64,000 nucleotides of DNA from Chrysomallon squamiferum (GCA_012295275.1 CM022678.1:13524259-13588258); one strand, 5' to 3'. Positions 24,061 through 35,136 are shown, counted from the first letter of the stretch. Notes: a model not told the origin generated them from the sequence alone. Translations and numbers: made by a program.

Positions 24061-26137
24061 TAATATAAAAAATAATTGTTACTACATTGTATAAATGTTT
24101 TCATAATTATTATAATTTTAGCTTCACTCTGAGAAAACTGCTTAGAGAAAAATTCTTTAAATTCTTTAAATGTATAATTTTTATTTCCATATTTATATAT
24201 ATTATATATTTATATATCGTTAGTTCTGTGGATTCTGTTGTACAAACAGTTGTCTTTGTTTTCAAAATATGCAATAATCATATCTAATATAAAAACCGAA
24301 AATGTTTATTTCCAGGTTGTAATTTTATTTTATTGTTATTTTAAGAGTGAAGATAATAATGATGTCATAATGAATAATTTTTGTAATGTATATATTTTGT
24401 AATCATTGTTACATTATGAGTAAGAATAGTAATGATAATTTTACATTCCATTTTATCATTTTATTTTATTGCTATTATTATTGTTATTGTTTTTGTTGTT
24501 GTTGTTATTATTATTATTATATTAGCAATATGGATACTGATTTATATTTTCCTTATATATTATATATATTTATAATAAGTTAAAGTTTATTTTATCATTC
24601 AGTTACCAAGAAAACTAAATATGAGTATGAAACTTAATATGAATATGGATATCAATAATGTATCATGTACTTTTTGTTATTTATTAATAATACAAAGAAA
24701 ATGAATATCAATTCATAGTAATTTGCTTATCAAAATATTTATCATTATGTTTTTACATTAAAACACATAGATACATTTTTTACAAGGTATATTTTATAGA
24801 TATTAAATAGATAGACATATGCATACTTTGATATCGGAACTCTTGTTATTTTGTTTATATTAAATGTTATATTAAATGATGAGTGGCTGTCCTGCACAAC
24901 ATATTTCTAAAGTTTTGTATTATTCCACATTTTTCTTCTGTTGCAATAACTTACGATGCAATACACCCAGGTGAGGGCTCATTGCACTTCAAAATATCTG
25001 TAGTGAAAGATTTACCTCACTGTCTTTGATGGCATGTAGCATGGTCTTGACATAAATAGCCCAAATTTTAAATATTATCTCAGTCTGACCAGTGGTTTTG
25101 GAGATACTGACCCTTGAATTATTGTATTTTGGCTTTTTATATTTGTGTTTCAGTTTTGATTAAAAAACAGACCTGTTGGAAATCAAAAGAATTTACTTGA
25201 ATTGTTATTTTTATTATTTGGGAACTTTTTGTTTTCATGATTAAACTTTACACTATGAGTTAAACCTGGATGAGCAGCTGTTTGCTGTACCAACCAGTGA
25301 AATTCCAACTACTTGTAGCAGCAACAGCACTTGCTCCCAACTACAGGTTTTAAACATATTTAATAAGTTTTTAAGAAAGGAATTAATTATTTCTATTCAT
25401 CATTTTTATTTATTTATTTTTTTCCCTGTTTATAATGATGAAATTTTACATATAAAACAAATATTAGAATGGTCAGGAATACCCCATGTCTAGAGTTACT
25501 GTGTGATATTAAGACCAGGATCTCAAACACTGGTCTTTTGAACAAATTTCTGTATCATAAAGCAAAACTGTTCCTAGTGTGAATTCACATTATTTAGTTG
25601 ATTTATGATTTCTTTATTTATTAAAAAAAAAAAAAAAAAGAAAAAAAAAAAGGAAATGTATAATAATAATAAAGTTATTTTACAGAAAAATATTTAAATC
25701 TAAAAACACTTGATTATTTTTAAATATATTTTAGAGAAAATTAATAACAATAATACTACTCATATTGTTATAGTATTGCTACTACCACTATTATTATTAC
25801 TATTATTATTATTATTATTATTATTATTTAAAAAAAATTTAGAAAAGACATTAAAATATGTTGCGTCAGCAAGTTTCAATCTGTGGAACATCCACTCACC
25901 ACATCAAGTGCTGCCCTATGATTTTGAATATATTTTTTTATAAACTTTATTAACATCTTATTACTGTATGTGTGTGTATGTGTGTGTGTGTGTGTGTGTC
26001 TGTATATATATATTTAGTAAATCATTGATTTAAATTCCCTGTTATGTTTTACTTGCTTCCCGTTAATGGGTGAGTTTTTCGCCACCTTAATATGGCAGAT
26101 GTTGATAGTGTTATTAATTAATGTTACCAGTTTACTT

Positions 26138-26217
26138 TGTGTAGGTGATCTTGCAGTCGAGAACTAGCCCGTGCTAGTGTGTAGGTGATCTTGCAGTCGA
26201 GAACTAGCCCGGGCTAG
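26138..26217. repeat. Two-copy 40-bp direct repeat with a CTAGCCCGGGCTAG palindrome
   Basis: The unit begins TGTGTAGGTGATCTTGCAGT and ends with CTAGCCCGTGCTAG in copy one and CTAGCCCGGGCTAG in copy two (26204-26217, a perfect 14-bp palindrome). It is far more GC-rich than its surroundings and nearly identical between copies, so it is recent or conserved. Confidence 0.85.
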
Positions 26218-27273
26218 CAGTTTTACTCAATAATTTGCCACGACGTTTATTCTATTTATTTATTTATTTTATTTTAATAATTTTGTTGTTTTTGTTGTTG
26301 TTGTTTTTTTTTAGGGCAGATATAGAAACCCGTTTGATTTGAGTTTTAATCAAAAATGATTTTTACAGTTTTATACCAAACATTTCAGTCATAGCAAAAT
26401 ATTTAGTAAAATCTACACATGAGGTAGATGTAATATAAATTCAAATATTAAAAACTAAAATAATTATATACCTTTAATATATATTAATTTTCATATCGCT
26501 TCGCCTGAGAATTTCTTTAGTTAGGTATATGGATATTTATGTTTGAAAGTTATATTTAAAATTTAATTTTATGTTTGCATTTGATGTATGTTATGTGCGC
26601 TCCTAGCTTATGTGCTCAGATGAACTTCAAGTTGAACAGCAAATAAATACTAAAGTAAACCTGCTATAAATTTCGAGTTAAAATGGAGTATTTTCACCTC
26701 CTCTGACTTTTATATACTTATCTCCCTCCTATCCAAGTACATCGCTGTACAATGCTGAAGAAATTAAACCGGTTGAATACAGAATTTGGAATTGAATTTT
26801 GCCAATTGCAGACATTATGCACTAACGATATTAACTGTCATTAATTTTTCATTCATTTATTCATTCCAGATATCTTTCAGACTTAAACAGCTTGACATTA
26901 ATATATTTAATTTGAATTTTATTTTTTATTTATTTATTGTTTTAATTCTTTACATCAGGGTAACTTGCAATTTAGGTCTTTGCAAAGCTGTGGTGATCAG
27001 TGTATTTTATTATGCTGCTAATAGAAGATAAACTGATCATATTAGAGGTTTATAGACTTGTACAAAGTTTGTCAAAATAATGATGTTTTCCTTTGTAACT
27101 GGTGTTGAAAACAAAAACATACGTACGATTATGCAAAAAAAAAAAAAAATTAATTTACATTAAGTTTACAAATTCTGAAATCTTTCCTTAATTTACTTCT
27201 TATCTGTTATCTATCTATATATTAAATATATCAACGGAAGAACAAAATATTAATCATAGTTCTACAAAAGTGA

Positions 27274-27294
27274 TGACGTCACAAACAAGTGACG
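27274..27294. promoter_or_regulatory. CRE (TGACGTCA) plus half-site upstream of PDE copy 1
   Basis: A full TGACGTCA palindrome lies at 27274-27281, with a TGACG half-site at 27290-27294. It ends 49 bp before the first in-frame ATG (27330). The same TGATGACGTCA context appears at the same distance before PDE copy 2. The family binds CREB/ATF factors in animals. Confidence 0.6.
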
Positions 27295-27310
27295 TTTACA
27301 CAAGCTTTTT

Positions 27311-27352
27311 ATGTCGAACGTGATGCTAAATGGTTTTCCAAAATCTCGATAG
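27311..27352 (+). promoter_or_regulatory. uORF overlapping the first PDE start codon
   Basis: ATG at 27311 opens 13 codons (a second in-frame ATG at 27323) and stops at 27350-27352. It overlaps the ATG at 27330 out of frame and ends 40 bases before the in-frame ATG at 27393, whose context (AACATGG) is stronger. If translated, it would favour initiation at 27393. Confidence 0.45.
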
Positions 27353-29678
27353 TGAGAAAAAAAGCTTTCGGGAAAATGTTCTAGATCATAACATGGGAAA
27401 TGGGCCGTCAAGTGAGGAAAATCGCGAACTCGAGGCTCTGACGGCGACACGTGTGAAAGCCTATCTTGAAAAGCATCCTACATTTCTCTATGAAGTCATT
27501 CAAAGTTCAGGCATTGCAAACAGACATAAACAACAACAACAACCAACTATTTTTACTGAGGACGAACTATCAGCGGGAAGTGAAACAAAGAGGAGTATGG
27601 CTCGTTCTGGCAAAATTAGGAACGAGATTTATTTACAAGAAAGTAAGTCTAATCAACCACAGCTGAACAAGCTTATTTTTAACGAGATCAATGTCTTGGC
27701 CAACGTATTACAAGTGGACTTGTTTTCGTTGTATACCCCGAATAAAAATAACACCGAATTATGGGAATATAATGAGAATGCACAACCGAGGAAGTTTGGT
27801 TCAATCACAAAAGGTAAAACTGTGAGCGGAGAAGCTGCTTTCATTCATACAACTATCCTAGTAGAAAACATATATCAGGAAACCCGCTTTTCTCACGGGG
27901 TTGGGCGGACTGATCGTAACGTCCAGAGTGTCCTTGCTATTCCCCTAATCCTCGTATCAGGAGACTTTCTAGGAGTTATCGAATTATGCAGGAAATCAGA
28001 TAAAAATCCGTTTACTGAATCAGACCTGCAGTTGTGCAATTCGTATTTCGCCTGGATGGGAATCTCTTTGCATCAAGCGAAAATAACGAGGCTTATCAAT
28101 CTCCAGTCGAAATTGAATGAATATCTGTTAGATTCGTCGAAACAGTTATTCGATGACATGATTAGTATCGATAATCTTGTGGAAAACATTTTAATGTTTA
28201 CCAAAGACGTCGTTCAAGCCGACCGCTGTGCTATGTTTCTTGCTGATGAGGAAAGGGAACAGCTTTATGCACATTATTTCGACGAAGGGTCTACGGAGAA
28301 TGGAAAGCCAGTATTTTCTAAGAATCAACAGATTCGTTTTTCTGCTAACAAAGGTATCGCTGGTCATGTATACCAAACTGGCGAAGCAGTCAATATAGCC
28401 GACGCTTACGGCGACAAACGATTCAATCCGGAAGTGGATAAGCAAACCGGATATCGCACTAAAAACATTTTGTGTATGCCGATCATTAGCAAGTCACGGG
28501 TGGTAGGCGTTTTACAGATGATTAACAGCCTCTCAAATGATCGCTTCACCCCTGGGGATGAGGATGTCTTCAAAACTTACGCAGTTTACTGTGCTCTGGC
28601 TCTGCACTGCTCTAAGTTATACGATTTAATTATGCAGACAAAAGCCCAGTATGAAATTACTATGGAAGTGCTGCGTTACCACAGGGTCTGCAACGAGAGG
28701 GATGTCAGAGCTTTAGAGTTACATGTTCCGGTGAAGTGCATCCCCGAAAATTTCTTCACTTACGACTTTAATTCGTACGTGTATGAAAAAATATTACCAA
28801 ATTTGTTTATTTACATGATACACGACATGTTCGGCAGAAACGTGTTTCCGCTTAAAAAACTTTGTACTTTTGTTCTCACTGTTAGGAAAAACTATAGACC
28901 CGTATCGTACCATAACTGGTTTCATGCCATGCACGTGGCGCAGTCAATTTATTGCATGCTCAAGAAAAACCGAGACAAGTTCAACACACATGAATGTATG
29001 GCCCTTCTTGTCGCTGCACTTTGTCACGACCTAGATCACAGGGGCTACAACAACGCCTATTTCAAACAGTTCCATCTGCCACTCTCTGCACTCTATAGTT
29101 CGTCGATCATGGAGGAACACCACTACCAACAAATGGTTACTATATTAGAAATGGAAGGCCATGACGTCTTCTCCTTTCTGTCTAAAAACGATTACAAAGA
29201 AATGCTGGCGATGATGTATGATGCCATCATAGCCACTGATCTGGCCAACTACTTTGGTAACCAGAATACTCTTGTTCAGATGATTAAGAACAAATCGTTC
29301 GACTTACACAAGAAAGAATGTCGGACTTTGTGCAAAGCTCTTATGATGACTGGCGCCGACTTGGTCGCCATTGCCAAACCGGTGGAACAGCAACAAGAAA
29401 TTGTTGAATCGATTTATACCGAGTTCTTCATACAAGGAGATGAAGAAAAGAAGCATGGGCTTCAACCTGTGTGTATGATGGACAGACAGAAAAAAAACGA
29501 AATACCCAAACAGGAGGTGGACTTTATCAAATTTATAGCCAAGCCTCTCTATCTTACATTAGATAATGTTATCGCGGGGATTAAACCACTACTAAATGGA
29601 ACAATAGCAAGTCTGGAACTCTGGCAGAAACTAGCCGATGAAAACGAGAAAAAGAAAGGAAACGTGTCAGCATCTTGA
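27330..29678 (+). CDS. PDE10A-like dual-GAF cyclic nucleotide phosphodiesterase, copy 1 (intronless)
   Basis: Class I phosphodiesterase hydrolysing cAMP and/or cGMP. A single intact exon of 782 codons. Order: N-terminal helix (VKAYLEKHP, also in PDE10A), GAF-A (about 95-260), GAF-B (about 270-435, with KGIAGHVYQTGEAVNI and NILCMPIISK), then the HD catalytic domain (about 460-780). Metal ligands are present: HNWFH (H528, H532), HDLDH (H566-H570) and D677 in MMTGADL. The C-terminal block DEEKKHGLQP...MMDR aligns without gaps to PDE10A. Residue 729, at the place of the purine-clamping Gln, is Glu. An internal ATG (27393) would give an N-myristoylation-type MGNGPS start. Lack of introns suggests a retrocopy. 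Base composition is less AT-rich than the flanks. Confidence 0.9.
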   Translation: MVFQNLDSEKKSFRENVLDHNMGNGPSSEENRELEALTATRVKAYLEKHPTFLYEVIQSSGIANRHKQQQQPTIFTEDELSAGSETKRSMARSGKIRNEIYLQESKSNQPQLNKLIFNEINVLANVLQVDLFSLYTPNKNNTELWEYNENAQPRKFGSITKGKTVSGEAAFIHTTILVENIYQETRFSHGVGRTDRNVQSVLAIPLILVSGDFLGVIELCRKSDKNPFTESDLQLCNSYFAWMGISLHQAKITRLINLQSKLNEYLLDSSKQLFDDMISIDNLVENILMFTKDVVQADRCAMFLADEEREQLYAHYFDEGSTENGKPVFSKNQQIRFSANKGIAGHVYQTGEAVNIADAYGDKRFNPEVDKQTGYRTKNILCMPIISKSRVVGVLQMINSLSNDRFTPGDEDVFKTYAVYCALALHCSKLYDLIMQTKAQYEITMEVLRYHRVCNERDVRALELHVPVKCIPENFFTYDFNSYVYEKILPNLFIYMIHDMFGRNVFPLKKLCTFVLTVRKNYRPVSYHNWFHAMHVAQSIYCMLKKNRDKFNTHECMALLVAALCHDLDHRGYNNAYFKQFHLPLSALYSSSIMEEHHYQQMVTILEMEGHDVFSFLSKNDYKEMLAMMYDAIIATDLANYFGNQNTLVQMIKNKSFDLHKKECRTLCKALMMTGADLVAIAKPVEQQQEIVESIYTEFFIQGDEEKKHGLQPVCMMDRQKKNEIPKQEVDFIKFIAKPLYLTLDNVIAGIKPLLNGTIASLELWQKLADENEKKKGNVSAS

Positions 29679-30622
29679 TTTACAATGGAAACTTGTTTAT
29701 TGTTTGTTTATATTGTAACATTGCATTATATATTATAACAACGAGAAGGCAAAGGTGTTACATTCTCTCACCAGACAACAAAGCACAGTGGAGAGATTTG
29801 TTATAAAAAAAAATGATATTTCGGTTACAGTTCGATTTGAAAAAACAAAATAGAAGAAGTCATTTATATTCAGATTTGTATTCCTTACTAATTTTTATTT
29901 TATTTTTTAAATTTTCTTCTTCTTCTTCTTCATTGTACCTCTTTTCGATTCAGGCCTCTTTTATCTCTCTTCCTTTTTAAGAAATGTAAAAAATATATTA
30001 AATTATTTGAAGATTATTTTAATTAAAACAAAATTAAAAGATACTATTTAGAAATGTTTTCTTTTTATAATTAATCACTTCTTTGGTGTTTAAAACCAAA
30101 ATGGTACCTACAGAGATATATTTAGAACAACGGCATATAGGCCTGATTATGAACAAGGTAATGCATGCTGGAGAAACAGTTATGTAACATTAACAACTAA
30201 CGTATGTGTTTTCATGAATTACAGCAATATATGATCAGTTTTGTGATCTAAGCTCAGGAATCTACATTAATGATATGGATACTTGTGCCCACAAATTATA
30301 TTGATATTAGACGTATTCTATGTTTTCTAAAGATTATATCATGTTACTTGTTCTAAATTTATCAGTTATCGTGATATGTGCTCCATATGTGTGTCTTCTT
30401 GAATTATATTATATAATATTATGATATAGCTTATACCAACAATGTCTTCAGGAGTTATATCAATATATATATATATCGACGACATATCTGCAAATGTTTT
30501 GATGAATTATGCTAATAACAGATATAGCTGATGAGATTTACTGATTTAATTTAAGCCGTGACGTATTTTTTAAATATTTTTATTATTTATTAGTTTTTAT
30601 TTATTTATTTATTTATTTATTA

Positions 30623-30687
<65 letters not shown>

Positions 30688-31873
30688 TTTTTTATTTTTT
30701 GAACAAAACGATATTTTCATTCTTCAAAAGAATATAAAATGTTTTATAGAATGAACTTTTTAAATTAATATATAAATAATGATTCAGGCACCGACCTAAA
30801 AATATTTAAATGAAAATGAGTAGCAAATGTGAGATCAAATATTTAAATTTTATTTGTATTTGCTGTGCACGTTTAAAATGAGAAACATTGTAAATCTGAA
30901 GAATTTTTAAATAAAAATACAATTATGAAATTATCGACAATATATTGAATTTGTACATAGAAATAAATTTATGAGATAATTCTTCAAAAATAATTTCAGA
31001 ATATATGTTGAATTTTTATGAATTAATGTTTTAAATCAAACGAATTTCCCAAACAGTGTTGGATTTTACAACAAATTTAAATTGTGAAGAATATTTTAAA
31101 ACAATAAATTTTGGGAATATTTTTTTGTTCTTGTTTTAGGAGTTGTGTTAATGTTGTTGTGTACGTTACAGATATAAAATTTACATATAGCGATTAGTTT
31201 TGTACCTCGTGATATGATTAATAACAGCAGCAGTAATGATAGCAACAGTAATAGTCATATTAGTATAGTAGTAACTATAGTGATAATGATAATGGCGTGA
31301 TACTGGAGTGATGGTATTAGCAGAAGTAGTAGCAGAGATAATAGCAGTATTAACAGTGAAAGATAAACAACATAAACCAAATGAAACCAAGTAAAAATTA
31401 ATATCGAGAAAGATAGAACAAAATGGGATAAATAAAAGGAAAGAATAGTAAGAAAGAAGACACCAAACAACGAAAAAAAAAAACAGAGAGAGAGAGAGGT
31501 GTAAAAGCAGTAATAGCAATGCAATACCAGAAGCAGTATATAATAATGTGCTAATAATGTCCATTTTTTTCAAATTTTTGAAAAATAGCAGCTGCTTCGT
31601 TAGTAGTGGTAGTAGTAGTAGTGGTAAAATGCGGTGTGATGGATGTGCCGGTCGTCCATCCGATACGATTTTTAGAGTGGCTGCTGTCCCTAGTAGAAGC
31701 AAACTGTTAAAGATTATTATTATCGCCCTAAGTCTTTTATTCTGTTCAATTACTTATAATCATATCACATACGTTATATGTAGACGTACATACCCATATA
31801 TGAATCATGTAAGCATTTAGCACCGAATAGTGAAATATAATTAGAAAGGACGTGATATTGCGTAATAAACTGA
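29679..31873. other. Intergenic between the two PDE genes
   Basis: Holds the 3' UTR of PDE copy 1, a TTTA/ATT tract (about 30595-30690) and a GTA/GCA triplet zone (about 31215-31340, 31600-31625). A more GC-rich patch at about 31630-31690 has a GGATG...CATCC stem. No gene is supported; open frames here are low complexity. Confidence 0.6.
30595..30690. repeat. TTTA/ATT microsatellite
   Basis: Near-perfect ATTT units with an internal ATT block. Simple repeat only. Confidence 0.9.
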
Positions 31874-31881
31874 TGACGTCA
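31874..31881. promoter_or_regulatory. CRE (TGACGTCA) upstream of PDE copy 2
   Basis: A perfect CRE octamer in the same TGATGACGTCA context as copy 1, ending 50 bp before the ATG at 31932. The rest of the upstream sequence has diverged, so retention of this element at equal distance suggests function. Confidence 0.6.
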
Positions 31882-31931
31882 TTTCCAAGGCATTAACAGA
31901 GTGAAAATAGAGACCTTATCTAAGTGTCGCG

Positions 31932-34226
31932 ATGAATCAAGGAGGTTGTTGTTTCAACTGCTGTATGAAGACAAATGAAGAAATTACACATAATGGCGAT
32001 CTGAATCCTGAAAGTGTTAGACAGTATTTGGAAAATCACCCAGCCGTTCTTTTCGAGGTTATGCGAAGCCTAGTGATGAAGAAAGCACACGTGAAATCAA
32101 CTGAATCGCCAAGGTCGAAGTTGTCGAATAATATACAAAAGAAGAAATCGGTGAGGTTACAAAGTGAATTCTATCTCCACGAGAGCAAAAAGTCTGACGT
32201 CACGCACTTATTTCATAAATCAGCGGAAACAATAGCTAACGCATTAAACATTGACTGGTTTTCGATATACATTCCATTCCACAATGACACAGAACTGTTG
32301 GAATATGAGAGTCATGGAACAAAGAAACATTACGGCCGCATTGGAACAGAAATGACGGTCAGCGCGGAATGTGCTTTAAAACGGAAACTAATCCACGTGG
32401 AGAATTTGTCTGAGGATAAAAGGTATCCAAATGGTGTTGGACATCCTGATCGAAAGGTGGGGAGCGTCCTCGCTCTGCCTCTGTGTCTGCCGTCCGGGGA
32501 CTTCCTCGCGGTAGTAGAATTATGTCGTGACCATGACAAAAATCCATTTAGCGAGGCGGAGATCCACCTGTGTCGATCATACATAGACTGGATGCTGAAC
32601 GCCGTGCACCAAGCTAAGATTACCAAAGCACTCGAGCTGCAGTCTAAATTAAATGATTTTCTGCTTGAGTCCTCCAAAAAGCTTTTCGACGACATGATCA
32701 GCGTCGACTGTCTTGTGGAGAACATTTTGATGTTTACCAAAGACCTCGTCAACGCTGACCGCTGCACAATGTTTCTAGTTGATGAAGAGAAGCAGCAATT
32801 GTTTGCACATTACTTTGACGAAGGTGTACACGAAAATGGAAAACCCGTGTTCTCGAAAAAACACAATATTCGTTTTTCATGTGAAAAAGGAATTGCCGGT
32901 CACGTGTATCAAACTGGGGAAATCGTAAACATCGCCAACGCTTACGGAGATGGCCGGTTTAATCCGGAGGTAGACAAACAAACCGGATATCGGACGGCGA
33001 ATATTTTGTGTATGCCCATCATTAGCAAGTCACGCGTGGTCGGGGTCCTGCAGATGATTAACAGCGTCTCGAATGATCACTTCACGCCAGGTGACGAGGA
33101 GACGTTTAAAACGTACGCAGTTTACTGTGCCATGGCTTTGCACTGTTCACGGCTAAGCAATCTACTGAAGAAATCAGAGGCGTGGAATGCTGTTGCTATG
33201 GAGACACTCCGTTACCACATGGCCTGCACGGAAAACGAAGTAGAAGCTATGAAACGTTTAATACCGCTGAAAACCGTTCCAGATAATTTTGAAAATTACA
33301 CGTTTGTAACATTCACGAAAGAGAAAATACTTCCTGAGCTGTTTGTGTACATGATGCACGAACTGTTTGGAAGGAATGTATTTGACCTAAGAAAACTGTG
33401 CAGGTTTATTTTATCAGTCAGAAAAAACTATCGCCCGATACCGTATCACAACTGGTTCCACGCAATGCACGTGGCGCATGCGATATACTGCATGCTCAAA
33501 GACAACCAGGACAAATTCACCAGCCATGAAAAGATGGGTCTTATTGTCGCTGCCGTTTGCCATGATTTGGATCACAGCGGCTACAACAACGTCTATTTCA
33601 AAGAATTTGGTCATCCTCTTTCTGTGCTCTATACCACATCCATTGTAGAGAACCATCATTATAAACACACGATTCAAGTTCTAGAACTCGATGGACACGA
33701 CATTTTCTCTTTCCTTTCCAAGTCCGAGTACAAAGAGATACTGCTTATGCTCTACGACTTCATTATTGCCACAGATTTGGCCAACTATTTCGGCAACGAG
33801 AGAAAAATGGCTCAGATGTTGAGAAACAAAACATTCGACCTGCACAACGAAGAATGCAAGAAACTTTGTAAAAGACTCATGATGACTGGTGCTGATCTCT
33901 GCTCTATCGCCAAACCGTTCGATGTGCAGAAAAATATGGTCTGGCACATGTACGATGAATTTTACAAACAAGGCGACGAAGAGAAGGAACATGGTTTCCA
34001 AGTAGTCTCAATGATGGATCGGGTATTTGAACACGAAATTCCTAAACAGGAGGCAAATTTCATTCAGTTTATCTGCCAGCCTTTGTACACTACATTAGGA
34101 GCTGGTCTCCCCAGTACAAAAATTTTACTAGACTACACCCTGCAGAGTCTGGCGCTGTGGGAGAAATACGAAGAACAGTCTGACTCGTGTTCTGATACAT
34201 TTAGTATTGCTTTGCATTCGTTATAA
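31932..34226 (+). CDS. PDE10A-like dual-GAF cyclic nucleotide phosphodiesterase, copy 2 (intronless)
   Basis: A second intact single-exon gene of 764 codons, same strand, 2.25 kb after copy 1. Domain order and length match: GAF-A (about 80-240), GAF-B (about 255-415), HD domain (about 440-750). Metal ligands: HNWFH (H506, H510), HDLDH (H544-H548), D655. It starts with MNQGGCCFNCC, a cysteine cluster suited to palmitoylation, as known for PDE10A2. The purine-site Gln is again Glu (E707). In the HDLDH motif the following Arg of most PDEs is Ser here. The two copies are very alike in GAF-B and the HD core and differ at the ends, indicating an old tandem duplication of an already intronless gene. 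Substrate preference cannot be told. Confidence 0.9.
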   Translation: MNQGGCCFNCCMKTNEEITHNGDLNPESVRQYLENHPAVLFEVMRSLVMKKAHVKSTESPRSKLSNNIQKKKSVRLQSEFYLHESKKSDVTHLFHKSAETIANALNIDWFSIYIPFHNDTELLEYESHGTKKHYGRIGTEMTVSAECALKRKLIHVENLSEDKRYPNGVGHPDRKVGSVLALPLCLPSGDFLAVVELCRDHDKNPFSEAEIHLCRSYIDWMLNAVHQAKITKALELQSKLNDFLLESSKKLFDDMISVDCLVENILMFTKDLVNADRCTMFLVDEEKQQLFAHYFDEGVHENGKPVFSKKHNIRFSCEKGIAGHVYQTGEIVNIANAYGDGRFNPEVDKQTGYRTANILCMPIISKSRVVGVLQMINSVSNDHFTPGDEETFKTYAVYCAMALHCSRLSNLLKKSEAWNAVAMETLRYHMACTENEVEAMKRLIPLKTVPDNFENYTFVTFTKEKILPELFVYMMHELFGRNVFDLRKLCRFILSVRKNYRPIPYHNWFHAMHVAHAIYCMLKDNQDKFTSHEKMGLIVAAVCHDLDHSGYNNVYFKEFGHPLSVLYTTSIVENHHYKHTIQVLELDGHDIFSFLSKSEYKEILLMLYDFIIATDLANYFGNERKMAQMLRNKTFDLHNEECKKLCKRLMMTGADLCSIAKPFDVQKNMVWHMYDEFYKQGDEEKEHGFQVVSMMDRVFEHEIPKQEANFIQFICQPLYTTLGAGLPSTKILLDYTLQSLALWEKYEEQSDSCSDTFSIALHSL

Positions 34227-34250
34227 AATTGTCTGCAGCTTTATAGACAT

Positions 34251-34256
34251 AATAAA
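34251..34256 (+). promoter_or_regulatory. Candidate polyadenylation signal of PDE copy 2
   Basis: AATAAA lies 25 bases after the stop codon; a second AATAAA lies near 34498. A TA/GT microsatellite follows directly (34260-34342). Confidence 0.4.
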
Positions 34257-34349
34257 ATATGTGTGTATATATATATATATGTATGTGTCTATATCTATAT
34301 AATTGTGTGTGTATGTGTGTGTGTGTGTATATATATATATATCGTTTGT

Positions 34350-34527
34350 GTCTGTATTCTTTACATTTATTATGAAGTTTGTGTCCGTGTTGTTTACATT
34401 CGTTATAATATATCTGACTGCAATCGCATTCAAAAAGTTTTGTATTACTTTTCATTCATTACAAAGTGTATGTCAGCTTTTTGCTTTTAAAAATACCAAT
34501 AAAACAACAACAAAAATCTGTCTATCG

Positions 34528-34558
<31 letters not shown>

Positions 34559-35095
34559 TTAGTATTAATAACATACTTTTTCTATGCTGTCTTCGTCTCT
34601 AAAACCTGACATTTTTATCAATCTCCCAAATTAAACTTCATCTTTATACGTTTTGTAGCTTATTACATAGTTCTGATTATGGGCTTTACATTTTTATAAA
34701 AATTGGTTTATATATTAATGTGGTTAAGATCTTAATCAAATAGCCAACTAAAAATTTATGTTCATTAAATTAATTTTTCAGATGATATTTCTTTCACTTT
34801 TTATTTTTTTATTTTATTTTATTTTTTTAATATTTTTTGTTCTTGATTCCAAACGGATTCGCTAAACAATTTTTATGTTTTTAGAATAATTAAAAAGAAG
34901 TTTTATTTGTACATGTCGTAAATTATGTTCATCAAATTGTTCATTTCAATCTAATATATAGTGTTATAATTATATTAAAAAATGTACGTTTATAAACATG
35001 ATACGTGCAAAAGCTTTGTCGTTGCAGCTAAAAGTTATTTTGTCAGTAATAAATAATATCGATCACCATCTTCTTCACCTAATTATTACTGTTTC

Positions 35096-35136
<41 letters not shown>

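Larger units (their letters stand above)
22452..27270. other. Intergenic between DENND3 and first PDE gene
   Basis: AT-rich with no supported gene. The first part is the presumed DENND3 3' UTR (a candidate AATAAA at 23202). It contains a degenerate tandem repeat (about 23890-24060), a poly-A tract (about 25621-25651), an ATT run (about 25785-25830) and a GC-rich duplicated 40-mer (26138-26217). An exon-like open stretch ending in a GT lies at 25262-25346 but has no recognised homology. Confidence 0.6.

Noticed and set aside
31181-31702. 173-codon minus-strand hydrophobic frame
   Set aside because: Composed of triplet repeats and AT-rich DNA; no motif or splice support.
32330-32767. 145-codon minus-strand open frame inside PDE copy 2
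   Set aside because: It is the antisense shadow of a strongly conserved coding sequence; its composition follows the sense codons.
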